NCBI RefSeq assembly: GCF_019396325.1
Contig: NZ_JAHKRO010000090.1
Location: 1 to 36,584, forward strand
DNA: 36,584 nt
Source of the DNA: Nonomuraea ceibae
GTDB taxonomy: Bacteria > Actinomycetota > Actinomycetes > Streptosporangiales > Streptosporangiaceae
Direction: 5' to 3'
Position 1 is the first letter of the stretch. Every line of letters begins with the position of its first letter. The notes beneath the pieces are model-generated. The model was given only the letters and a program-made list of their open reading frames with translations. It ran no database searches and was not told the origin of the DNA. Of this stretch, positions 1 through 6,797 are shown one piece after another. Made by a program: the position numbers and the translations under genes.

Positions 1-1050
1 CCCCACCCGCCGCCGGTCGGCCGCCGTGGCGGCGACGGCCCGCACGGTGTCGGCGGCGCGGCAGAGCCAGGTGGCGACCGTGGCCGGGCCCAGCCAGGCG
101 GGCAGGCGGCGGTCGCGTTCGACGATCGTGTGCCCGGCCACCCGCAGCGTCTCGGCGGCCCCGCGCACCGCGGCCCGGAACTCGCGGTCCACCGGCAGCC
201 CGGCGGGCAGCGGCTGGGGCGCGTACGCCACCCGCAGGTCGAACGGCTCCGGGCTGTCGTGCGGCGGTGGCGGCTCCCACACGCCGTCGTCGCCCGCCCA
301 CACCGAGCGCAGCATCGGGCGGCGCGGCTCGGCCCGACGGCCGCTGCGCCACGACTCGGCCAGCGACGGGTCCCCGGCCAGCACCGACAGCGTCAGCGCC
401 AGGTCGGCGGCGTGCACGGCGATCGGGCCGTTCGCCGACAGGCCGCGCCAGTCGTCCGTGGGCCCCGGGACCAGCCCGGCGCCCGGCTTGAGCGCCAGCA
501 CGCCGCAGCACGCCCCCGGGATGCGCAGCGAGCCCATGCCGTCGTTGCCGAGCGCGATCGGCGCCATCCCCGCCGCGACCGCCGCCGCGCTCCCCGACGA
601 CGACCCGCCCGCCGTGCGCGAGCGGTCCCAGGGATTGCGGACCGTGCCGTACGCGCTGTCGCCGAAGGCCACCAGGGCCAGCTCGGGCAGGTTCGTCAGG
701 CCGATCACCACCGCCCCGGCCGCGCGCAGCCGGGCCACGGCCTCGTGGTCCGCGGCGGCGGGGGAGCCGGCGGTCACCGCCGAGCCCAGGCGGGTCGCCT
801 CGCCCGCCACCTCCACGTTGTCCTTGACCGCCACCGGCACCCCGGCCAGCGGCAGCTCCGACAGGTCGCGCCGCTCCTGGACGGCCCGTGCCTCCGCCAC
901 CGCCTGCTCGCGCACCCGCCGGAACGCGCCCACCCGCGGATCCCGCTCCGCGATCACCGCGAGGTGCTCCTCGACGACCGCGGTGGCCGCGACCTCGCCC
1001 TGTCGTACGGCCGCCGCGATCTCGATGGCGGATCTGCCTGCCCACAACAT
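1..1050 (-). CDS. Amidase signature family hydrolase (3' end missing)
   Basis: Hydrolyses an amide bond, substrate unknown; probably cytoplasmic. I translated 350 codons from ATG at 1050 to the window edge, where the gene is cut. The Ser-cisSer-Lys triad is visible: Lys76 in VAVKDN, the AGGSSSGSA loop at about 147-155 supplying the cis-Ser, and Ser174 in GMGSLRIPGACCG as nucleophile. These identify the amidase signature family, which includes GatA-like and general amidases. No gatB or gatC is seen and the gene is not near translation genes, so a general amidase is more likely than GatA. It lies 20 nt downstream of the ribbon-helix-helix gene on the same strand and could be the last gene of the SPFH operon. 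No clear Shine-Dalgarno precedes the ATG, so coupling or another start is possible. Third positions are G-rich on the coding strand. Confidence 0.88.
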   Translation of the reverse strand, partial: MLWAGRSAIEIAAAVRQGEVAATAVVEEHLAVIAERDPRVGAFRRVREQAVAEARAVQERRDLSELPLAGVPVAVKDNVEVAGEATRLGSAVTAGSPAAADHEAVARLRAAGAVVIGLTNLPELALVAFGDSAYGTVRNPWDRSRTAGGSSSGSAAAVAAGMAPIALGNDGMGSLRIPGACCGVLALKPGAGLVPGPTDDWRGLSANGPIAVHAADLALTLSVLAGDPSLAESWRSGRRAEPRRPMLRSVWAGDDGVWEPPPPHDSPEPFDLRVAYAPQPLPAGLPVDREFRAAVRGAAETLRVAGHTIVERDRRLPAWLGPATVATWLCRAADTVRAVAATAADRRRVG

Positions 1051-1070
1051 GTTCTAGAGTGTGGCGGTTT

Positions 1071-1238
1071 CTACTCTTCGTTGCGAGACTTCGGCTCCCT
1101 GCTCGCCTGTTTGAGAGCGAGCCGCAACGCGTACTCGATCTGCGCGTTGACGCTGCGGAGATCGTCGGCCGCCCACTTGGCTATCGCGTCGTAGACGGCC
1201 GGATCCAGGCGCAGCAGGAGCTTCTTGCGCTCAGGCAT
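1071..1238 (-). CDS. Small ribbon-helix-helix (Arc/CopG-like) protein
   Basis: A 55-aa protein: a basic start (MPERKKLLLRLDPAVYDAI) like the beta strand of Arc/MetJ proteins, then two predicted helices (AKWAADDLRSVNAQIEYALRLAL), and a charged tail. The pattern of basic strand, L-x-L-D-P and R-S-V-N-x-Q-I-E is typical of Arc-type ribbon-helix-helix DNA-binding dimers. The ATG lies inside the end of the SPFH gene (8-nt overlap, ATGCCTGA), so it is almost certainly translated by coupling. In other actinomycetes small Arc-like proteins are found beside SPFH genes, from general knowledge. I infer an autoregulator that may bind the palindrome at 2095-2120. An antitoxin-like role is possible, but I see no toxin gene. 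Confidence 0.8.
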   Translation of the reverse strand: MPERKKLLLRLDPAVYDAIAKWAADDLRSVNAQIEYALRLALKQASREPKSRNEE

Positions 1239-2082
1239 ACAGGCTGCCGGCGTTCACCACCGGCTGCGTCGCCCGGTCGCCGCACAGCACGACCAGGAGG
1301 TTGGACACCATCTGCGCCTTGCGCTCCTCGTCGAGGTCGACGACCCCCTCGGCGGCGAGCCGGTCGAGCGCGAGCTGGACCATGCCGACCGCGCCCTCGA
1401 CGATCCGGGTGCGGGCCGCGACCACCTGGCCGGCCTGCTGGCGGACCAGCATCGCCTGGGCGATCTCGGGCGCGTAGGCGAGGTGGGTGATGCGGGCCTC
1501 CAGCACCTCGATCCCGGCCAGCTCGGTGCGGTCGCGCAGCTCGGCGGTGAGCTCGGTGGCCACCTCCGCGCCGTCGCGCAGGCTGGTGCGCTCGGGCAGG
1601 TGCGAGTCGTACGGGTGGCTGGTGGCCAGGTGGCGCACGGCGGCCTCGGACTGGATGGCCACGTACTCCTCGTAGTCGTCGACGGCGAACACCGCCTTGG
1701 CCGTGTCGACGGCCCGGTAGACGACCACGGCGGCGATCTCGACCGGGTTGCCGTCGGCGTCGTTGACCTTGAGCTTGGTCGTCTCGAAGTTACGCACCCG
1801 CAGCGTGACCATGCGCTTGGTGGTGAACGGCAGCACCCACTGGAACCCGGCCTCCGACACCGACCCGACATAGCGCCCGAGGAACTGCACGACCTTGGAC
1901 TCGTTCGGGTTGACCACCGTGAAGCCGGTGGAGAGCAGCGCCGCCAGCACGAGCCAGCCGATGCCCGGCGCGAGCAGCGACTCCGGGCCGCCCGGCAGCC
2001 AGACGGCCGCCACGATGCCGCCGAGCAGCAGCAGAGCGAGCAGCACCACGAAACCGTTGATGCGGAAAGCACGTCGTTCCAT
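1231..2082 (-). CDS. SPFH/band-7 domain membrane protein
   Basis: A 283-aa stomatin/prohibitin-like protein. Residues 10-30 and 36-56 are two hydrophobic segments (FVVLLALLLLGGIVAAVWL, then GIGWLVLAALLSTGFTVV). The SPFH domain follows (NPNESKVVQFLGRYVGSV, then a long beta/alpha region) with the typical ITHLAYAPEIAQAMLVRQQA helix near residue 205. Such proteins form oligomeric scaffolds in membrane microdomains and often affect protease or transporter function; the partner here is unknown. The ATG at 2082 has AGGGG about 6 nt upstream. Its stop overlaps the start of the ribbon-helix-helix gene by 8 nt. The palindrome at 2095-2120 sits directly upstream and is likely the operator or promoter region. 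Confidence 0.9.
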   Translation of the reverse strand: MERRAFRINGFVVLLALLLLGGIVAAVWLPGGPESLLAPGIGWLVLAALLSTGFTVVNPNESKVVQFLGRYVGSVSEAGFQWVLPFTTKRMVTLRVRNFETTKLKVNDADGNPVEIAAVVVYRAVDTAKAVFAVDDYEEYVAIQSEAAVRHLATSHPYDSHLPERTSLRDGAEVATELTAELRDRTELAGIEVLEARITHLAYAPEIAQAMLVRQQAGQVVAARTRIVEGAVGMVQLALDRLAAEGVVDLDEERKAQMVSNLLVVLCGDRATQPVVNAGSLYA

Positions 2083-2094
2083 CGCGACCCCTTG

Positions 2095-2120
2095 CTATCG
2101 AAGTGATATCACTACGATAG
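2095..2120. promoter_or_regulatory. 26-bp near-perfect palindrome, probable operator between SPFH and PLP genes
   Basis: The left half CTATCGAAGTGAT and the right half ATCACTACGATAG are reverse complements at 12 of 13 positions; only the seventh base of each arm fails to pair. It lies 12 nt upstream of the SPFH start and 18 nt upstream of the PLP gene start. It contains a TACGAT -10-like hexamer reading towards the PLP gene. A dimeric or tetrameric regulator is implied; the ribbon-helix-helix protein of the adjacent operon is the local candidate, but a GntR-type factor elsewhere could also fit. Confidence 0.7.
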
Positions 2121-2138
2121 CTCATCTAGTCTCGTGAC

Positions 2139-3287
2139 GTGAACGTGCGATCCCTGGCGACCGGCCAGCGCTCCCTCGGCGACCCGACCATCGGCTATCC
2201 GCTCCGCCCGCCGCTCACCCGCGGCTGCCCCCGCACCAGCACCGCCGAGCTGGCCTACCCCGTCGAGGTCGACTACGACTACGCCCGCGTGCCCGGCGAC
2301 CTGTTCGACCAGCCCGCCCTGCCCGACATCGCCCGCTGGCAGCCGCTGCTCCCGCCGCTGCTCGCGCCCACCCTCGGCGAAGGCGGCACCCCGCTCCTGG
2401 AACTCTGCGGCGTCCACGTCAAGGACGAGTCCCGCAACCCCACCTGGTCGCACAAGGACCGCCTCAACCGCGTCGCCGTCAGCGCCGCACTCGCCGAGAA
2501 CGCGCCCGGCGTCGTCGTCGCCTCCTCCGGCAACCACGGCGCCGCCGCGGCCGCCTACGCCGCCCGCGCCGGACTCCCCGCGATCGTCCTCGCCTCCGCC
2601 GACTCGCCGCCCGCCGTCCAGTCCTTCGTCCGCGCGTACGGGGCCACCGTGCACACCGTGCCCGTCGAACAGCGCTGGCCCATGCTGCGCGACATCGTCG
2701 ACCGGCTCGGCTACCACCCCGTCAGCAACCAGACCGTCACCCACACCGGGCACCCCTACGGCGCCGAGGGCTACAAGACGATCGCCTACGAGCTGCACGC
2801 CCAGCTCGGGCGCGCACCGGCCGCCGTGTTCACCCCCACCGGCTACGGCGAGCTGCTGTACGGGGTGTGGAAAGGGTTCGCCGAGCTCGTACGGCTCGGC
2901 GTCGTCCCCGCCGCGCCCCGCATGTTCTCCTGCGAACCGGCCGCCGGCGGGCCCAACGCCCGCGCCCTCGCCACCGGCGCGCCCGCCGCCGTGGTCGACA
3001 TCACCCCCACCGACGCGTACGGGATCGCCTGCACCGTCGGCGGGCACCGGGGCGTCCGCGCCGTCACCGACAGCGGCGGCGGCGCGCTGGCCGTCACCGA
3101 CGACGAACTCCGCGCCGCCCAGCGCGACCTGGCCCGCCAAGGGCTCTGGCAGGAACTGTCAGGCGCCGCCGGGCTGGCCGGCTACCGCAAGCTGCGCCAG
3201 GAGTTCGACGGGCCCGTGGTCTGCGTCGCCACGTCCAGCGGCTTCAAGGACATCGGCGTCGGATCAGCGCTTCAGCCAGACGCGTAG
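2139..3287 (+). CDS. PLP-dependent fold-type II enzyme, threonine synthase-like
   Basis: 382 aa. The PLP lysine is Lys106 in NPTWSHKDR, equivalent to NPTGSFKDR of threonine synthases. It is followed by the phosphate/cofactor loop VASSGNHGAAAAAYAARAG at about 126-144, both hallmarks of the TrpB/threonine synthase/threonine dehydratase fold. The N-terminal part is shorter than in classical ThrC, and no hom or thrB gene is nearby, so the exact substrate is uncertain; a beta-replacement or elimination on a hydroxyamino acid is the family expectation. The start is GTG 2139, with no obvious Shine-Dalgarno. The gene stands alone and divergent from the SPFH operon. Its last 24 nt overlap the tail of the convergent GNAT-like gene. 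It has a marked excess of C-ending codons. Confidence 0.85.
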   Translation: MNVRSLATGQRSLGDPTIGYPLRPPLTRGCPRTSTAELAYPVEVDYDYARVPGDLFDQPALPDIARWQPLLPPLLAPTLGEGGTPLLELCGVHVKDESRNPTWSHKDRLNRVAVSAALAENAPGVVVASSGNHGAAAAAYAARAGLPAIVLASADSPPAVQSFVRAYGATVHTVPVEQRWPMLRDIVDRLGYHPVSNQTVTHTGHPYGAEGYKTIAYELHAQLGRAPAAVFTPTGYGELLYGVWKGFAELVRLGVVPAAPRMFSCEPAAGGPNARALATGAPAAVVDITPTDAYGIACTVGGHRGVRAVTDSGGGALAVTDDELRAAQRDLARQGLWQELSGAAGLAGYRKLRQEFDGPVVCVATSSGFKDIGVGSALQPDA

Positions 3288-3911
3288 CGGCCCCGCCGGG
3301 ACGAAGCCGTGCGCCACCGCCGGAGCCGGGTCCGGCTCGTACCCGACCAGCGGCAGGCCCGGGAACAGCGCCGCCGCCATCGCGACCACCCCGGGCCAGG
3401 CGGCCTCGCCCCACACGTTCGACACCCCCACCACCGAGGCCCGCCGCGACAGGTTGAGCACCGCCCCGCCCTCCTCGCCGCGCAGGATCGCCACGTCCTC
3501 CTCGCCGAGCAGCCCGCCCGGGAACAGCCCCGGCTGCTCGCCGTCGAAACACGCCTCGGCCCAGGCCGCCAGCTCGTCCTTCTCGCGCACCACCGCCCAG
3601 CCCCGCACGTCACCCGGGCCAGGGGCCGCCCGATGGATCCAGGTCGCCTCGAACAGCACCCCGAACCCCGCCGCCGCCAGATCCAGCGCCGCGAAACTGT
3701 CCTTCACCGACGCCCCAGGCCCCGCGTCGATCCCCGCCAGCACCTCGGCCGCCGTCGCCTCCGGCGACAGCGTGACCGCGTCCGGGTAGAAGATCGGCGT
3801 CCGGACCGGGTTCGTCCACACCGTCTCGGAGAACACCCCCGGCAGCCCGTGCGCGCGGCACAGCGCGTCACACCACTCGGCATTGTTCAGGGCGGCGGCC
3901 TGGTCGATCAT
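3264..3911 (-). CDS. GNAT-fold-like protein of unknown function
   Basis: 215 aa from ATG 3911, whose ATGA overlaps the hrpB stop by 4 nt, so it is translationally coupled. This start is preferred over the upstream in-frame ATG at 3956, which would lie deeper inside hrpB. It is acidic and soluble. The C-terminal segment (ALFPGLPLVGYEPDPAPAVA, then HGFVPAGPLRVWLKR) resembles the last strands of GCN5-related acetyltransferases, where a 'GF..LGPLRVW' ending is common. A clear acetyl-CoA R-x-x-G-x-G/A loop is not visible, so enzymatic activity is uncertain. It is the third gene of the ArsR-HrpB operon. Its 3' end overlaps the convergent PLP gene by 24 nt. A purely structural or inactive acetyltransferase relative is the alternative. 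Confidence 0.65.
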   Translation of the reverse strand: MIDQAAALNNAEWCDALCRAHGLPGVFSETVWTNPVRTPIFYPDAVTLSPEATAAEVLAGIDAGPGASVKDSFAALDLAAAGFGVLFEATWIHRAAPGPGDVRGWAVVREKDELAAWAEACFDGEQPGLFPGGLLGEEDVAILRGEEGGAVLNLSRRASVVGVSNVWGEAAWPGVVAMAAALFPGLPLVGYEPDPAPAVAHGFVPAGPLRVWLKR

Positions 3912-6418
3912 CTGGTCCGTTTCGTCGGGGTCGCCGTGAACGGGTCCTCCGGCCACGGATGCTTGGGATAACGGCCGCGCATCTCGGCCCGCACCGAACG
4001 GTAGCCGTCCCGCCAGAACGACGCCAGATCCGCCGTCACCGCCAGCGGACGCCCCGCCGGAGACAGCAGATGCACCAGCAACGGCACCCCCGCGATCCGC
4101 GGAGTCTCCACCCAGCCGAACAACTCCTGCAACTTGACCGCCAGCACCGGCTGCTCACCCGAATAGTCCAGCCGCACCAGCGACCCCGACGACACCTCCA
4201 CCCGCTCCGGCGCCGTCACCTCCAGCCGCTCACTCCACGGCACCAGCCTGCGCAACGCCGACGCCACGTCGATCCGCTCCAGATCCGCCCGCCGCCGCGC
4301 CCTCGACAACTCCGGCTCCAGCCACCGATCCGCCAGCTCCACCAGCCGATCCACCGGCGGCCACGGCTCACCCACCGCTCGATGGCAGAACGCCAGCCGG
4401 TCCCGCACCGCGCGCGCCGCCTTCGTCCACGTCAGCACCTCTTCCGTACGCAGGCCGTGCAGGAGGGCGTCACGCACGTCGGCATCCGGCAGCGGGGCGC
4501 TCGACAGCTCGATCGCGCCCAGCCGCTCGACCACCCGCGCCGACACGTCCCCGCGACGGCTGCCCGGCGGGACCTTCCAGGCGACCTCCTCCTCGACCGT
4601 CACCGGATGCGCCTGACGGGCGATCTCCTCGTCGATCGCCACCGCCTGCCGGATCCGCGCCGACGCCGCCCCCGCCTGACGGTCCGCCACGGCGATGGCC
4701 AGCCACTGCGCGCTCGCCAGCCTCGACCCCTCCCCGAGCTGCGCCTCCGTGCCGGACGCCATCAAATACCCGCCGCCCCGGCGCCGCGCCACCCGCTCAG
4801 GGAACGCCAACGCCACCGCCACCCCCGCCACCGCCTCAACGGAGGAACCGGCTCCTCCGGCACTCGAGCCCGCCGCAGGCCGTCCGGGCGTCCCGGGGTG
4901 CGGGGCCGCTTCGGTGGGCGGGGTTCCCCTGGAGGGGGCGGCCGCCTGGCGGCGAGGGGGCGCAACCCCTCCGCCCTTCTCCGGGTGTGGGGGTGCTTCG
5001 GTGGGGGTGGAGGGTGGGCGTGAGGCGGTCAGGCGGCGGGTTTCCTGGCGCCAGCGGGCGGTGAAGGGGTCGTTGCCTCGGCGGGCGGAGCGCCAGACTT
5101 CGACGAGGTCGTCTGAGGCGTCGCGCGGGAGGGGCTCGGACAGCAGGGCGATCACCTCGGCGGCGCGGGGGCCGAGGTCGAGGAGGGCGCGGGCGAGGCG
5201 GGGTTCGACGCCGGCGAGGGCCATGCGGCGGCCGTGGGCCGTCACGCGACCGGCGGGGTCGACGGCGCCGAGGGTGGCGAGGGTGCGGAGGGCGGCGGCG
5301 AGGGCGGCGGGCGGCGGCGGATCGAGGAGGGCGAGGCCGGTGCTGCCCCAGCAGGCGACCTGGAGGGCGAAGGCGGTGAGGTCGGCGAGCGCGATCTCGG
5401 GCCGTGGGTGGTCGGCGAGGCGTTCGTGCTCGGCGGCGGACCAGCACCGGTAGACGGTCCCGGGGGCTTCCCGGCCGGCGCGTCCGGCGCGCTGGTCGGC
5501 GGACGCCTTGGACACCCGGACGGTGGTGAGGGAGCCGAGGCCGCGGGCGTGGTCGGTGCGGGGTTCGCGGGCCAGCCCGGAGTCGACGACGACGCGGACG
5601 CCGGGCACGGTGAGGCTCGATTCGGCGACGGAGGTGGCCAGCACGACGCGCCGGGACGTGCCGGGTGACAGGACGGCGTCCTGGACGCGGGCGGGGGCCT
5701 GGCCGTGGACCTGGAGCACGTCGACGCCGGGCAGCATGGCGGCCACCCGGCCGATCTCGCCGACGCCGGGCAGGAAGCACAGCACGTCGCCGTCCCGTTC
5801 GGCGAGCGCGCGGCGTACGGTCTGGGCGACGTGGGCGAGCAGGGCGGGGTCGACGCGTAGCCCGTGCGGCGGGGATACGGGGCGGGGCGGTGGCGCCCAC
5901 ACGGTCTCGACGGGGTGGGTGGCGCCGGTGGCGCGGACGACGGGGGCGTCGCCGAGCAGGCGGGACCACTGGCCGGCGTCGGCGGTGGCGGAGGTGGCGA
6001 TGAGGCGCAGCTCGGGCCGGAGGGTGTCGCGTACGTCGAGGAGGAACGCCAGCGCCGTGTCGGCGTCGAGGTGGCGTTCGTGGCATTCGTCCAGCATGAC
6101 CGCGTCGACGCCGGGCAGTTCGGGGTCGCGTTGGAGGCGTTGCAGCAGGACGCCGGTGGTGACGACCTCGACCTTGGGGTTGGCGCCGGTGTGCCGTTCG
6201 CCGCGGATGGTGTAGCTGACGCCCATGCGCCGGGCGGCGGCGCGTACGGCGAGGCGGCGGGGTTCGGCGACGAGCACGCGCAGCCCGGTGGCGGCGAGGG
6301 CGAGCGGGACGACGGTGGTCTTGCCGGTGCCGGGCGGTGCGGTCAGGACGGCGCTGCCGTCGCGGTCGAGGGCGGCGAGCAGGTCGGGCAGGACGTCGTG
6401 GATGGGCAGGTCAGGCAT
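3908..6418 (-). CDS. hrpB: ATP-dependent RNA helicase HrpB
   Basis: 836-aa DEAH/RHA-type helicase. Walker A is PPGTGKTT (residues 28-35), the DExH box is DECHER near 110, motif III is TSATAD, motif V is ATSVAESSLTVPGV and motif VI is QRAGRAGR near 310. The C-terminal HrpB domain ends with the family's RYPKHPWPEDP motif. HrpB proteins are RNA-dependent NTPases of poorly known cellular role. The ATG overlaps the end of the ArsR-like gene by 8 nt, and the stop overlaps the next gene by 4 nt, so the three are one operon. Residues about 463-528 form a proline/alanine-rich, low-complexity insert absent from typical HrpB proteins, encoded by a direct-repeat DNA segment. Codon third positions switch from mostly C before this insert to mostly G after it. 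Confidence 0.93.
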   Translation of the reverse strand: MPDLPIHDVLPDLLAALDRDGSAVLTAPPGTGKTTVVPLALAATGLRVLVAEPRRLAVRAAARRMGVSYTIRGERHTGANPKVEVVTTGVLLQRLQRDPELPGVDAVMLDECHERHLDADTALAFLLDVRDTLRPELRLIATSATADAGQWSRLLGDAPVVRATGATHPVETVWAPPPRPVSPPHGLRVDPALLAHVAQTVRRALAERDGDVLCFLPGVGEIGRVAAMLPGVDVLQVHGQAPARVQDAVLSPGTSRRVVLATSVAESSLTVPGVRVVVDSGLAREPRTDHARGLGSLTTVRVSKASADQRAGRAGREAPGTVYRCWSAAEHERLADHPRPEIALADLTAFALQVACWGSTGLALLDPPPPAALAAALRTLATLGAVDPAGRVTAHGRRMALAGVEPRLARALLDLGPRAAEVIALLSEPLPRDASDDLVEVWRSARRGNDPFTARWRQETRRLTASRPPSTPTEAPPHPEKGGGVAPPRRQAAAPSRGTPPTEAAPHPGTPGRPAAGSSAGGAGSSVEAVAGVAVALAFPERVARRRGGGYLMASGTEAQLGEGSRLASAQWLAIAVADRQAGAASARIRQAVAIDEEIARQAHPVTVEEEVAWKVPPGSRRGDVSARVVERLGAIELSSAPLPDADVRDALLHGLRTEEVLTWTKAARAVRDRLAFCHRAVGEPWPPVDRLVELADRWLEPELSRARRRADLERIDVASALRRLVPWSERLEVTAPERVEVSSGSLVRLDYSGEQPVLAVKLQELFGWVETPRIAGVPLLVHLLSPAGRPLAVTADLASFWRDGYRSVRAEMRGRYPKHPWPEDPFTATPTKRTR
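4892..5010. repeat. Imperfect direct repeat and palindromic element inside hrpB
   Basis: Two related copies of about 26 bp share the exact core GCTTCGGTGGG at 4908-4918 and 4995-5005. They are 87 bp apart, a multiple of three, so the peptide motif PTEA(P/A)PHP occurs twice, 29 residues apart. Between them are self-complementary pieces: CCCCTGGAGGGG and AGGGGGCGCAACCCCT. The whole segment encodes the low-complexity insert of HrpB and keeps the reading frame. It resembles an interspersed actinomycete repeat more than protein-coding sequence, but other genomic copies cannot be seen from here. Confidence 0.6.
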
Positions 6419-6734
6419 GCCCGCCCACGGGTGTCGCGAGGAGGACGGAGTCGAGCAGGCCGGGGAAGCGGGCCTCCAGGTCGTCGCGCCGCAGGCTCAT
6501 GTACTTGAGCCTGCCCTCCTGCTTGGTGAGGACGAGGCCGGCCTCGCGCAGGGTGCGGTAGTGGTGCGAGGCGGTGGACTTGTGCACGCCGAGCGAGTCG
6601 CCCGCGACGGTGCAGGTCATCTCGCCATACGTGGCCAGCCGGGCGACGATCTCCAGCCGGATCGGGTCGGACAGCGCGCGCAGAACCTCCGTGAGCTGGA
6701 TGTCGTCGGTGGCCGGGTGCGGAAGCAGGCGCAT
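6411..6734 (-). CDS. ArsR-family winged-helix transcriptional regulator
   Basis: 107 aa from ATG 6734 (a GTG three codons upstream at 6743 is an alternative). The order is typical of ArsR: LTEVLRALSDPIRLEIVARLA, then the recognition helix region VHKSTASHHYRTLREAGLV, then the beta-wing TKQEGRLKYMSLRRDDLEARFPGLLDSVL. No cysteine metal-binding motif is visible, so it probably senses something other than metal through the usual CxC site. It is divergent from an MFS exporter gene. The intervening 24-bp inverted repeat is its likely operator, suggesting repression of both itself and the exporter. Its stop overlaps the hrpB start by 8 nt, tying the helicase to this regulation. Confidence 0.87.
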   Translation of the reverse strand: MRLLPHPATDDIQLTEVLRALSDPIRLEIVARLATYGEMTCTVAGDSLGVHKSTASHHYRTLREAGLVLTKQEGRLKYMSLRRDDLEARFPGLLDSVLLATPVGGHA

Positions 6735-6756
6735 ACCCGACACGATACCCAATTTT

Positions 6757-6780
6757 ATTGTTTGACAACTATCCAACAAT
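6757..6780. promoter_or_regulatory. Inverted repeat, probable ArsR operator with overlapping divergent promoters
   Basis: ATTGTT at 6757-6762 and AACAAT at 6775-6780 form a perfect 6-bp inverted repeat with a 12-bp spacer, in an unusually AT-rich gap. On the minus strand TTGTTG and TAAAAT lie 16 bp apart and make a good promoter for the regulator. On the plus strand a TTGACA lies at 6762-6767, without a clear -10. The repeat overlaps these elements, as expected for a repressor site. Confidence 0.6.
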
Positions 6781-6797
6781 GCTTCAGCGTGTGTGGA

